A stretch of DNA of 64,000 bases from Planomonospora sp. ID82291 (lineage in GTDB: Bacteria > Actinomycetota > Actinomycetes > Streptosporangiales > Streptosporangiaceae): the NCBI RefSeq assembly GCF_015711645.1, contig NZ_JABTEX010000001.1, positions 558,001 through 622,000 on the forward strand. Direction: 5' to 3'. A program made the translations under genes and the position numbers. Below are positions 51,704-61,323 of the stretch, one piece after another; positions within the stretch are counted from its first letter, which is position 1, and each line of letters starts with the position of its first letter. Under the pieces are notes generated by a model. The model was not told the DNA's origin. It did no database searches and was given only the letters and a program-made list of their open reading frames with translations.

Positions 51704-54700
51704 GTACGCTCCGTTCCGCTCATCGTGGGTCGTGCCTCTCCTGTGCGGGTCTCCTGGGGGTGGCGGGCGCGCCTCCGGGCGGCGGAGGCTTCGAGGCCCG
51801 AGCGGCGCAGCTGGGCGCGCACGTGACCGCCGCCGCCGTCGGCGTCGGCCTGCGCGGGCGCCGCGCCCGAGGCCCGCGCCTCGACGGCCCGGCTGAGCGC
51901 GGCCACGGTGGGGGCCTCGTAGAGGATGTGCGGGGGCAGCTCGTCCAGGCCGAAGGCCCGGCGTACGGTGGCCACGATGGCCACCCCGAGCAGCGAGTTG
52001 CCGCCGAGCTCGAAGAAGTTGTCCAGGGCGCCCACCCGGTCCAGCCGCAGCGACTCCCGCCAGATCGCGGCGACCTTCTCCTCGGTGGGGCCGGTCGGCT
52101 CCTGGTAGGGGGTGACCAGCTCGGGCCTGGGGTGCAGGTCGCCGCCGCCCAGGTCGGGCGAGGTGACGGCCTCCAGCGTGAGGCGGGAGCTGCCGCGCAC
52201 CAGGGTGGGGTAGTCCTGGGTGGAGACCACGACGCGCGGCTCGCCGGAGGCCAGGGCGCGCCGGAGCGAGCGCCAGCCGTCCGCGAAGCCGATGCCGACC
52301 CTGGCCCGGTTCCGCCGGAAGAAGTCGCGCAGTCCCTCCTCGTATCCGGCCAGGCCCGCCTCCCAGGCGTTCCACGTCCACTCGCCCCAGTCGACGGCGA
52401 CGACGCGGCGGCCGGTGGCGGCCAGCTTGCCGGCGTAGCCGTCGAGGAAGGCGTTGGCGGCGCAGTAGTCCACCTGGCCGGGACCGCCGCCGGTGGCGGA
52501 GGTGATGGAGGAGAACAGGACCAGGAAGTCCAGCGCGATCTCGTCCGGCTCGCCGATGCGCAGCGCCTCGGCGAGGGCCAGGGTTCCGGCGATCTTGGGG
52601 GCGAGGACGGCGTCCAGCTCCTCGGGCCGTTTGAACTGCATGAGGCCCATGCCGGGGACGCCCGCGGCGTGCAGGACGCCGTGGAGCGCGCCGAAGCGGG
52701 TCAGGGCCGCGTCCACGGCGCGGCGCGCGTCGGCGGCGTCCGCCACGTCGCCGACGACGATCTCCACCTCGGCGCCCAGGCCGGTCAGGGCGCGGACCTG
52801 GGCGGCGCGCCGTCGCGCGGTCTCGTCGTGGTCGCCGTCCGCCGCCGGCAGGCCGGTCCTGGCCAGGAGGACCAGCTTGGCGCGGTGCTCGCGGGCCAGG
52901 TGCTCGGCCAGGCCGAGCGCGATGCCGCCGAGGCCGCCCGTGATCAGGTAGACGCCCTCGTCGCGGAAGGGCGCGTCCCGCGGGTCGGCGGGCAGTTGCT
53001 CGTAGTCGGGGAGCCAGCGGCGGCCGTTCCGCAGCGCGACCGTGCGGTCGGACTGCGGGCGGGCCAGCTCGGCCGCCAGCGCGGCCAGGTCCCCGGGCGC
53101 GGGGGCGCCCGGCAGGTCGATCAGGCGGGTGGTCACCCCGGGGTACTCCAGGGGGATCACCAGGCAGGGACCGGTGAGGGTGGCGCCCTCGGGGTGGACC
53201 GCATCGTCCCCGAGGACCTGCTGGGTGCCGGAGACCGCGACGTCCAGGGACCAGGCGGCGATGCCCGCCTCCCCCGCGGCCCTGGCCAGGGCGACGAGGG
53301 TGTGCAGGCCGCGGGCCGCGGTGTCGCCGTCCGGCTCCAGGGCCCACAGGTGCAGGACGCGGTCCAGCGGACGGCCGGCGGTCCTGAGGTCGCGGAGCAG
53401 GGCGCGCAGGTCGGCGACCTCGCCCGGCCTGACGGTGTGGTCGCCGTCCGGGGTGACCGTGCGGGCGTCGCCGGGGCGGACCAGGGTGACGGCGGCGCCG
53501 GCGGCCCTGAGGTTCTCCGCGACGGTGTCGGCCAGGCCTTCGCGGGTGAAGACCAGCCAGGAGCCGGGGCCCTCCGCCGCGGGGGCGGGGGGCGCGGTCT
53601 GGCGCCAGACGGGGAGGTGGAGCCAGCGGTCCTCCGGGAGCCGGGGGAGGCTGGTGATGGCGTCGAAGAGGTCGTCCGGTTCGCCCCCCGTCCCGGCGCC
53701 GGTCGCCGCCCCGGCCGCCGGCCGGCGCGGGGCCGGGGGCTCGATCCAGTGGCGCTGCCGCTGGAAGGGGTAGGTGGGCAGCGGGATCCGGCCCGGGACG
53801 GCCTCCGCGCTCCAGGGCGCGCCCTCCCCCGCCCGGCCGGCGTCCTGAGCCCGGTCGGCGTCCCGCGCCCGGTCGTCCTGCCGGGGCCGGCCGTTCGCCG
53901 GTTCCCGGCCGTTCGCCGGTTCCCGGCCGTGGTAGGCGTCCCAGTCGACGGTGACGCCGCACAGCCACAGGCGGGCCAGGCAGTCGGCCAGCGCGAGGTC
54001 GCCCGGCCTGGCGTCGCTCGCGGCGGGCAGCGTGTGGGTGATCAGCGGCCAGTGCTCGGGCGGGCAGCCCGCGCCGCGGACCAGCGCGCCGAGCGACTGC
54101 CCCGGGCCGATCTCCACGACGGCCAGCCCGGGGTCGGCCAGCAGCCGGCCGACGCCGTCGGCGAACCGGACGGTCGCGCACATGTGCCGCGCCCAGTAGC
54201 CGGGGTCGCACACCAGCGCGGCGTCGGCGACCTCGCCGGTCACGTTCGAGATGTACGGCAGGCGCGGCGCGTTCAGCCGCACGTTGTCCGCCACCCACCG
54301 GGTCAGCTCGTCGCTCAGCGGCTCCAGCATCCGCGAGTGGAAGGCGTGGGAGGTCTCCAGCGGACGGCAGGGCACCTCGGCCGCGCGCAGGTCGGCGGCC
54401 AGCCGCGTGACCGCCTCGCCGGGCCCGGCGACCACCGTGACCTGCGGGCCGTTGACGGCGGCGACGTCCAGGCCGCGCCCGTCCAGCCGGAAGCGGCGGC
54501 GCAGCCGGTCGGCCGGGAGCGAGACGGCGAGCATGGCCCCCGCGGGCAGGCCGGCGATGAGCCCGGCCCGGTGGGCGACCAGGGCCAGGGCGTCCTTCGG
54601 CGACAGGACGCCCGCCAGGGTGGCGGCCACGTACTCGCCGAGGCTGTAGCCGAGCATGAGGCGCGGGGTGAGGCCCCACGAGACGAGGGTGCGGGCCAGC

Positions 54701-57700
54701 GCGTACTCCACGGCGAACAGCGCGGGCTGGGCGACCTCGGTGCGTCCGAGCGCGGCGGCCCGGTCGCCGGTCGTGCCGCCGCGCCGGTCGCCGGTCGTGC
54801 CGCCGCGGCCGAGCAGGGCGGCCGGGTCCGCGCCGCCGCCCCGGTCGCCCGTGAGCAGGTCCACCAGGTCCGGCAGGTCCGGCAGGTCGCCGAGCAGCGC
54901 CAGGCACTCGTCGAGGGCGGCGCGGAAGGCCGGTTCGTGGCGGTACAGGTCGCCGGCCAGGCCGGGGTACTGCTCGCCGACGCCGTCGAAGAGGAAGGCG
55001 ACCTCGCGGCCCTGGACGGTCTCGACCCGGCCCAGCAGGCCCTCCCGGCCGCCGAGCGCCTTCGCCGCCGCCGCGACGTCGTCGGCGATCAGGGCCCGGC
55101 GGTGCTCGAACGTCCTGCGGCCGGCCTGCAGCGTGTACGCCACGTCGGCCAGCCGCACGCCCGGCTCGGCGGCCAGGTGCCGGCCGAGGCGGTCGCAGGC
55201 CTGCTCCACGGCCTCGCCGCTGCGTGCCGAGACGGGCAGGATGTGGTGGCGGTGCGCGGCCGGCGCCGCGTTCCGCCCGGTCGGGGGCTGTTCGACGACC
55301 ATGTGGACGTTCGTGCCGCCCATGCCGAGCGAGTTGAGCCCGGCGATGCGGGGGCGGCCGTCACGGGTGCGCCAGGGGGACAGCTCGGTGGTGACGTAGA
55401 ACGGGCCGTCCTCGAAGTCGATCTCCGGGTTGGGGGTCGTGTAGTGGAGGCTGGGCGGGATCACGCCCTCCCGCAGCGCCAGCGACGTCTTGATCAGGCC
55501 GCTGGCCCCCGCCGCCCGGTCCAGGTGCCCCACGTTGGTCTTCACCGAGCCGATCGGGCAGTAGCCCTTCTCGTCCGTGGCGCCGAAGGCGCGGGCCAGC
55601 GCGGCCACCTCGATCGGGTCGCCCAGCTCGGTCGCGGTCCCGTGCGCCTCGACGTAGCTGATGTCGTCCCCGGTGACGCCCGCGTCGGCCATCGCGTCGG
55701 CGATCACCCGGGCCTGGCCCACGACGCTGGGGGCGGTGTAGCCCACCTTGAGCGCGCCGTCGTTGTTCATGGCCGAGCCGCGGATGACGGCCCAGATGTG
55801 GTCGCCGTCGCGGATCGCGTCCGGCAGCCGCTTGAACAGCACCACGGCCGCGCCGTCGCCGAACATGCTGCCCTTCGCCTGCGCGTCGAACGTGCGGACG
55901 TGGCCGTCGGGCGACTCCTGGCCGCCGGGGCCGTACAGGTGGCCGATCCGGTCGGGGACGCGGATGGAGACGCCGCCCGCCAGGGCCAGCTCGCACTCGC
56001 CGTTGCGCAGGCTCTGCACGGCCAGGTGCGCGGCCACCAGCGACGTGGAGCAGAACGTCTGGACGGCGACGCTGGGGCCGTACAGGTCGAGCAGGTAGGA
56101 GACGGTGGTGGTCAGGGCGTCCTTGTCGTTGCCCATGATGACCTCGAAGTCGGTGAACTCCCGCCGGTCGCCCTCCAGGAGCCGGGCCGCCTGGCGGAGC
56201 AGGTAGGTGCTGATGTTGGCGCCGCCGAACACGCCGACCCGGCCGCGGTGCGCGGGGGCGGCGTACCCGGCCTGCTCCAGGGCCTCCCAGCACACCTCCA
56301 GGAAGGCCCGCTGCTGCGGGTCGGTGATCGCGGCCGTCCGGGGGCTCATGCCGAAGAACGCCGCGTCGAAGCCGGCCACGTCGTCGAGCACGGGGCGGGC
56401 GGGCACGTACGCCGGGTCCCTGACCAGGTCGGGGTCCGCCCCGGAGGCCAGCAGCTCCTCCTCGGTGAAGAAGCTGATGGACTCCACGCCGTCGCGCAGG
56501 TTCCGCCAGAACGCCTCCACGTCGGGGGCGCCGGGGAAGCGGCCCGCCATGCCGACGATCGCGATCCTGCGGTCCTCGTCCCCGGCGGCGGCCGGGGCCC
56601 GCTCCACGACCCGGACGGGGGCGGGCGCGGGCCCCGCGCGTTCGTCGAGGACGGCGGCCAGGGTGTGCACGGTGGGCGCCTCGAACAGCGTCACGGTGGG
56701 CACCGCGACGCCGAACCGCCGCTTCACCAGCGCCAGCATCTGGAGCGCCACCAGCGAGCTGCCGCCGAGGTCGAAGAAGTTGTCCCGGGTGCCGACCGGC
56801 TCCACGCCGAGCACCTCGGACCAGAGGCCGGCCAGGTCGCGTTCGGTCCGGGTGAGGGGCGGCGTGTACGGCTGGGGGAGTTCGGGGCGCGGGAACCGGT
56901 CCGTCCGGGCCGGGACCTCCGCGGTCGCCTTCCTCGGCAGCCGGTCGTCCAGGCCGCCCGCGGCCACCACCAGGGCGGGGCGCGGCGCGGCGAGCACCCG
57001 GTCGAACGCCGCCAGCGCCTCGGCGGCCGACATGGAGTGCGCGGCCATCGACGCGCCCAGGCCGCCGCCGACCTTGTCGAGCGTGACCGCCCAGGTGTCC
57101 CAGCTCGCGGCGACCCAGGCGGGGTTGCGGTGCGCGAGCGCCGTGAGGGCGGCGTTGGCGGCGGCGTACGAGCCGAACGTGATGCCGCCGAGCAGGGCCG
57201 ACGTGGAGGAGAACAGGACGCAGAAACCGGGGGGCTCCGGCAGGTCGGCCAGCACCCGCTCCAGGACCAGGGCGCCGGTCACCTTGGCGGCGAAGTGCCT
57301 CTCCAGGGCGGCGGCGTCGAGGTCACGGAGCGGGCGGAAGGTGTCCGGTGAGGTCTCGGCGGCCAGGTGGACGACGCCGCCCAGGGGGTGGCGGCCGTTC
57401 CCGGTGGCGTCGGCGATCAGGGCGCGCATGGCGGCGGCGTCGGTCACGTCCGCCTGCGGGGTGAGCACCTCGGCGCCGAGGTCGCGCAGCCGGACGACCG
57501 CCCGGTGGCGGGGGTCGTCCGGGTCGTCGGGGAGACCGCGGCGGCCGGTGAGCACGACCCGGTCGGCTCCGGCCCCGACCAGGTGCTCCGCCACGAGCAG
57601 TCCGGCGTCGCCCAGGCCGCCGGTGACGAGGTACGTACGGCCCGCGGTGACGGCGCGGGCGCCCGCCACTCCGGACCCGGGAGCGGTGGGTGCCGCCGCG

Positions 57701-60700
57701 GACCCGGGAGCGGTGGGTGCCGCCGCGGGCTCGGGAGCGGTGTAGGCGCGGGTGAGGCGGGTGCCGCCGCGGTGGGCGACGAACGTGTCGGCGCCGCCGT
57801 GGTGGATCTCGGCGACGAGCGCCCGGGCCGCCTCCTCCGGGGTCGCGCCGGGGGCGAGGTCGAGGGCGGCGCAGTCGAGCGTGAGGTACTCCTGGTTGGC
57901 GACCATGGGCAGGGTGGCCGCGGCGGCCTGGGCGGGGTCCGGGACGTCGCCGTCGGCCACCGCCTGCCCGCCCCGGGTCGCGACCAGGACGCGGGTGGTG
58001 TCCCCGCCCTCCTCCCCCCAGGCGTGCAGCAACCGGGCCAGGGGGAGGACGGCGTCGCGCCCGTCCGCGCCCGGGTCGGCGGGCCCGCGGTCGAGCAGGC
58101 GCAGATCCACCACCACGGCGGCGTCCCGCAGCCGCCGCGCCAGCGCCAGGTGGTCCTCCGCCGACCCGGGGCCGAGGGTGTGGCCGCCGGCCGGCGCCCC
58201 GGTGCGGGATCCGCCCGCCAGTACGGTCACGACCTCGCTCCCGGCGGCCCGGAGCGCGCGCTCCACCGCCTCGGCGGTCTCACCCCGCTCGGCCACCAGC
58301 ACGCACCGGCCGGCCGGGGCCGCGGCGGGCGACGCCCCGAGCGGCGCCGGCGTCCAGACGGGGACGAGGACGCGCACATGCCCGGAGGACTCCCCCGCGG
58401 CCGGCCCGGAAGGCCGCCCGGAGGACTGCCCCGCCGCGTCCGGGGGCCGGTCCTCCCCGCGGGCCGCGGACGCGGCGGACGCGGCCCGCGGGGAGGACGC
58501 GGCGGGCGCGGGGACGTCCACCCAGTAGCGGTCACGTTGGAAGGGGTAGGTGGGGAGGCCGACCTTGGCCACGGGGCGGTCCCCGCGGAAGCCGGGCCAG
58601 TCGATCGGGACGCCCGCCAGCCACAGCCGGCCCGCCGCCTCCGCGAGGACCTCCCCCGCCGGGCGCGGGTCGTCCGCGCCGGGGAGGGCGGACACGATGA
58701 GGGGCCAGCGGTCGGGGGCGCAGTCGCGGTGGCCGCGGGCCATCGCCCCCAGCGACCGCCCGGGCCCGATCTCCAGCAGCGCGGCGTCGGCGTCGTGGCC
58801 GAGCAGCGTCGCCAGCACCTCGTCGAACCGGACGGGCGCGCACATGTGCTCGGCCCAGTACGCCGGGTCCGTCACCTGCGCGGCCGTGACGAACTCCCCC
58901 GTGACGTCGGACACGTACGGCACCCGCGGCGCCCGGAGGGAGACGTTGGCCGCGATCCACGCGGTGAGCCGCTCCCGGATCGGCTCCATCATGCGCGAGT
59001 GGAACGCGTGCGTCGTGGCGAGGGGGCGGCACGGGACCCCGTCCGCCTCCAGCAGCTCGCGGGCGGCGCTCAGGGCCGCCGGCTCACCGGACAGCACGGT
59101 GAGCCGCGGCCCGCTGACCGCGCCCACGTCGGCCCCCGTGATCCCGGCCCGCCGCAGGCGGTCCACGAGGTCGGCGGCGGGCAGCGGGACCGCGCTCATC
59201 GCGCCCTCGGGCAGTCCGCCGATGAGGCGGGCCCGGTGGACGACGAGGGCGAGGGCGTCCGGAAGGGACAGCACGCCGGCCAGGGCGGCGGCCACGTACT
59301 CGCCGAGGCTGTACCCGGCCAGCGCCGCGGGCCGGACGCCCCACGAGAGCACGAGCCGGGCCAGGGCGTACTCGACCGCGAACAGCGCGGGCTGCAGCGC
59401 CTCGGTCGGGGTCGCGCCGCAGGAGGCGGAGGTGGAGGCGGAGGTGGAGGCGGAAGCGGAAGCGGAAGCGGAAGCGGAAGCGGAAGCGGAGGAGACGCGG
59501 CCGAGGAGGCGGCCGAGCGCGTCACCGTCACCGCCGCGGTCACGGCGCTCGCCGAGCATCTCGGCGAGCGGGTCGGCGCCGTCCATGAGCCCGTGCAGCA
59601 CGGCCCGGCACTCGTCCAGCACGTCGCGGAAGACCGGCTCGGTGCGGTACAGGTCGGCCGCCATCCCCGGGTACTGCTCGCCGGTCCCGGCGATCAGGAA
59701 GGCCACGGGCCGGTCGTCGCGGCTCTCGGAGCGGCCCATGACGCCGGCCGGCTCGCGCAGCGCGGCAGCGGCCTCGTCCGTGGCGGAGGCGACGAGCATG
59801 CGGCGGTGGGCGAACGCCCGGCGGCCGGCCTGGAGGGTGTGGGCCACGTCGGCCAGCCGGTGCCCGCGGCCCTCCCCGGCCAGGCAGGCGGCCAGCCGGG
59901 CGGTCATGGCGTCGGCGGCCTCGGCCGTGCGGGCGGACCAGACCAGCGGCTCCGGGCGGGGCGGCTCCTCGGGCCGGGGCACCGGCGGCGCCTCCTCCAG
60001 CACGACGTGCGCGTTGGTGCCGCCGATGCCGAACGCGCTCACCCCGGCCCGGCGGGTCCGGCCGGCCTCGCGCGGCCAGGGGCGCAGGGCGGTGACCACC
60101 TCCAGCGCGGCCTCGCCGTCGGCGAGCTGCGGGTTCGGCTCGGCCAGGTTGAGCGTGGGCGGGATCTCGTCGTGGCGGAGCGCCAGCGCCGCCTTGATCA
60201 GGTTCGTGACCCCGGCGGCCCGGTCGAGGTGGCCCACGTTCGTCTTGACGGACCCGATCAGCAGCGACCGGCCGCGGAACACCTGCTGGAGCGCGGCCAG
60301 CTCGGCGGCGTCGCCGAGCGCGGTACCGGTGCCGTGCGCCTCCACGTAGTCGACGTCGGCGGGCGTGAGGCCGGCGGCGGCCAGCGCCTCGGCCATGACG
60401 GCGGCCTGGCCGTGCACGCCGGGCGCGGTGAACCCGACCTTGCGCCCGGCGTCGTTGTTGACCGCCCAGCCGCGGATGACGGCGTAGATCTGGTCGCCGT
60501 CGGCGAGCGCGTCCTCCAGCCGCCGCAGCGCGACCACGCCGACGCCGCTGCCCAGCGGCGCGCCGAGCCCGCCGGCGTCGAACGCGCGGCACTCGCCGTC
60601 GGGCGGCGCGATGCCCCCCTGCTGGTACAGGTAGCCCACCCGGTGCGGCACATTGACCGCGACGCCGCCGGCCAGCGCCAGGTCGCACTCGAACCCGGCC

Positions 60701-61323
60701 AGGCTGGTGGCCGCCGCGCACACCGCGACGAGCGAGGTCGAGCAGTAGCTCTGCACGCCGTACGCCGGCCCGGACAGGCCGAGCGCGTGGGCGACCCGCG
60801 TGGTGAGGGAGTCCTTGTCGTTGGCCAGGCCGAGCGCCAGGTCGCCGGTGACCGCGCCGACGCCGCCGGGGATCAGGGCGTTCTGCATGTACGAGCTGTG
60901 CGCGCATCCGCCGAACACCCCGATCGCGCCCTCGAACCTGCCGGGGTCGCAGCCCGCGTCCTCCAGCGCCGCCCAGCCGTGCTCCAGGAACAGCCGGTGC
61001 TGCGGGTCGAGGATCTGCGCCTCCTTGGGGCCGAACCCGAAGAACGCCGCGTCGAACAGCTCCACACCGTCGATGACCGGGGCGGCCTTGACGTACGCGG
61101 GGTCGGAGAGCACGTCCTCGGGCACCCCGGCGGCGCGCAGTTCGTCGTCGGTGAAACGGGTGATCCCGGACTCCCCGGCCCGGATGACCGACCAGAGCGC
61201 GGCGACGTCGGACGCGCCGGGGAAGCGGCCGGACATCCCGACGATCGCGATGTCGGTGCCCGGGCCTTCGATCTCGTCGTTCACGTCTCGCGTCCTCTTC
61301 TCCGTCGCTCGAACGGTGGTCAT
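51700..61323 (-). CDS. Bimodular type I polyketide synthase, (KS-AT-KR-ACP)x2
   Basis: 3207 residues. Module A: KS about 24-445 (Cys in VQSYCSTSLVA, EAHGTGTALGD, TNVGHLDRAAG); AT about 540-850 (GTGEQYPGM, GYSLGEY, HAFHSRM) with a Ser-Ala repeat at about 611-634; KR about 1228-1400 (TGGLGDAG; Ser in LFSSTSALLGG, Tyr/Asn in SYAAANAAL); ACP about 1518 (LGGSSL). Module B: KS about 1588-2010 (TFCSTSL, HGTATELGDP); AT about 2108-2420 (GVGEQYPGL, GYSLGEY, HAFHSRM); KR about 2790-2990 (TGGLGGIA, FSSITSATGG, VDYCAANAFLD); ACP about 3108 (LGGNSLLG). No DH, ER or TE. HAFH suggests malonyl-type units, but selection of hydroxymalonyl-ACP cannot be read from this motif. ATG 61323 overlaps the upstream stop. 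Confidence 0.94.
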   Translation of the reverse strand: MTTVRATEKRTRDVNDEIEGPGTDIAIVGMSGRFPGASDVAALWSVIRAGESGITRFTDDELRAAGVPEDVLSDPAYVKAAPVIDGVELFDAAFFGFGPKEAQILDPQHRLFLEHGWAALEDAGCDPGRFEGAIGVFGGCAHSSYMQNALIPGGVGAVTGDLALGLANDKDSLTTRVAHALGLSGPAYGVQSYCSTSLVAVCAAATSLAGFECDLALAGGVAVNVPHRVGYLYQQGGIAPPDGECRAFDAGGLGAPLGSGVGVVALRRLEDALADGDQIYAVIRGWAVNNDAGRKVGFTAPGVHGQAAVMAEALAAAGLTPADVDYVEAHGTGTALGDAAELAALQQVFRGRSLLIGSVKTNVGHLDRAAGVTNLIKAALALRHDEIPPTLNLAEPNPQLADGEAALEVVTALRPWPREAGRTRRAGVSAFGIGGTNAHVVLEEAPPVPRPEEPPRPEPLVWSARTAEAADAMTARLAACLAGEGRGHRLADVAHTLQAGRRAFAHRRMLVASATDEAAAALREPAGVMGRSESRDDRPVAFLIAGTGEQYPGMAADLYRTEPVFRDVLDECRAVLHGLMDGADPLAEMLGERRDRGGDGDALGRLLGRVSSASASASASASASASTSASTSASCGATPTEALQPALFAVEYALARLVLSWGVRPAALAGYSLGEYVAAALAGVLSLPDALALVVHRARLIGGLPEGAMSAVPLPAADLVDRLRRAGITGADVGAVSGPRLTVLSGEPAALSAARELLEADGVPCRPLATTHAFHSRMMEPIRERLTAWIAANVSLRAPRVPYVSDVTGEFVTAAQVTDPAYWAEHMCAPVRFDEVLATLLGHDADAALLEIGPGRSLGAMARGHRDCAPDRWPLIVSALPGADDPRPAGEVLAEAAGRLWLAGVPIDWPGFRGDRPVAKVGLPTYPFQRDRYWVDVPAPAASSPRAASAASAARGEDRPPDAAGQSSGRPSGPAAGESSGHVRVLVPVWTPAPLGASPAAAPAGRCVLVAERGETAEAVERALRAAGSEVVTVLAGGSRTGAPAGGHTLGPGSAEDHLALARRLRDAAVVVDLRLLDRGPADPGADGRDAVLPLARLLHAWGEEGGDTTRVLVATRGGQAVADGDVPDPAQAAAATLPMVANQEYLTLDCAALDLAPGATPEEAARALVAEIHHGGADTFVAHRGGTRLTRAYTAPEPAAAPTAPGSAAAPTAPGSGVAGARAVTAGRTYLVTGGLGDAGLLVAEHLVGAGADRVVLTGRRGLPDDPDDPRHRAVVRLRDLGAEVLTPQADVTDAAAMRALIADATGNGRHPLGGVVHLAAETSPDTFRPLRDLDAAALERHFAAKVTGALVLERVLADLPEPPGFCVLFSSTSALLGGITFGSYAAANAALTALAHRNPAWVAASWDTWAVTLDKVGGGLGASMAAHSMSAAEALAAFDRVLAAPRPALVVAAGGLDDRLPRKATAEVPARTDRFPRPELPQPYTPPLTRTERDLAGLWSEVLGVEPVGTRDNFFDLGGSSLVALQMLALVKRRFGVAVPTVTLFEAPTVHTLAAVLDERAGPAPAPVRVVERAPAAAGDEDRRIAIVGMAGRFPGAPDVEAFWRNLRDGVESISFFTEEELLASGADPDLVRDPAYVPARPVLDDVAGFDAAFFGMSPRTAAITDPQQRAFLEVCWEALEQAGYAAPAHRGRVGVFGGANISTYLLRQAARLLEGDRREFTDFEVIMGNDKDALTTTVSYLLDLYGPSVAVQTFCSTSLVAAHLAVQSLRNGECELALAGGVSIRVPDRIGHLYGPGGQESPDGHVRTFDAQAKGSMFGDGAAVVLFKRLPDAIRDGDHIWAVIRGSAMNNDGALKVGYTAPSVVGQARVIADAMADAGVTGDDISYVEAHGTATELGDPIEVAALARAFGATDEKGYCPIGSVKTNVGHLDRAAGASGLIKTSLALREGVIPPSLHYTTPNPEIDFEDGPFYVTTELSPWRTRDGRPRIAGLNSLGMGGTNVHMVVEQPPTGRNAAPAAHRHHILPVSARSGEAVEQACDRLGRHLAAEPGVRLADVAYTLQAGRRTFEHRRALIADDVAAAAKALGGREGLLGRVETVQGREVAFLFDGVGEQYPGLAGDLYRHEPAFRAALDECLALLGDLPDLPDLVDLLTGDRGGGADPAALLGRGGTTGDRRGGTTGDRAAALGRTEVAQPALFAVEYALARTLVSWGLTPRLMLGYSLGEYVAATLAGVLSPKDALALVAHRAGLIAGLPAGAMLAVSLPADRLRRRFRLDGRGLDVAAVNGPQVTVVAGPGEAVTRLAADLRAAEVPCRPLETSHAFHSRMLEPLSDELTRWVADNVRLNAPRLPYISNVTGEVADAALVCDPGYWARHMCATVRFADGVGRLLADPGLAVVEIGPGQSLGALVRGAGCPPEHWPLITHTLPAASDARPGDLALADCLARLWLCGVTVDWDAYHGREPANGREPANGRPRQDDRARDADRAQDAGRAGEGAPWSAEAVPGRIPLPTYPFQRQRHWIEPPAPRRPAAGAATGAGTGGEPDDLFDAITSLPRLPEDRWLHLPVWRQTAPPAPAAEGPGSWLVFTREGLADTVAENLRAAGAAVTLVRPGDARTVTPDGDHTVRPGEVADLRALLRDLRTAGRPLDRVLHLWALEPDGDTAARGLHTLVALARAAGEAGIAAWSLDVAVSGTQQVLGDDAVHPEGATLTGPCLVIPLEYPGVTTRLIDLPGAPAPGDLAALAAELARPQSDRTVALRNGRRWLPDYEQLPADPRDAPFRDEGVYLITGGLGGIALGLAEHLAREHRAKLVLLARTGLPAADGDHDETARRRAAQVRALTGLGAEVEIVVGDVADAADARRAVDAALTRFGALHGVLHAAGVPGMGLMQFKRPEELDAVLAPKIAGTLALAEALRIGEPDEIALDFLVLFSSITSATGGGPGQVDYCAANAFLDGYAGKLAATGRRVVAVDWGEWTWNAWEAGLAGYEEGLRDFFRRNRARVGIGFADGWRSLRRALASGEPRVVVSTQDYPTLVRGSSRLTLEAVTSPDLGGGDLHPRPELVTPYQEPTGPTEEKVAAIWRESLRLDRVGALDNFFELGGNSLLGVAIVATVRRAFGLDELPPHILYEAPTVAALSRAVEARASGAAPAQADADGGGGHVRAQLRRSGLEASAARRRARHPQETRTGEARPTMSGTERT
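57674..57727 (-). repeat. Two 27-bp tandem repeats in a pre-KR linker
   Basis: Two exact 27-bp units (57674-57700 and 57701-57727), followed by a diverged partial copy, encode the linker AAPTAPGSA between the post-AT region and the ketoreductase of module A. The tract is frame-neutral. Confidence 0.85.
59421..59495 (-). repeat. Purine-rich hexanucleotide repeat inside an AT domain
   Basis: Six exact GCGGAA units (59450-59485) plus related GCGGAG/GTGGAG units form a nearly T-free plus strand. On the coding strand this reads (Ser-Ala)n with Ser-Thr variants. It lies in an AT surface loop of module A, between the N-terminal part and the GYSLGEY nucleophile. Slippage by one unit changes two residues without a frameshift. 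Confidence 0.92.
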
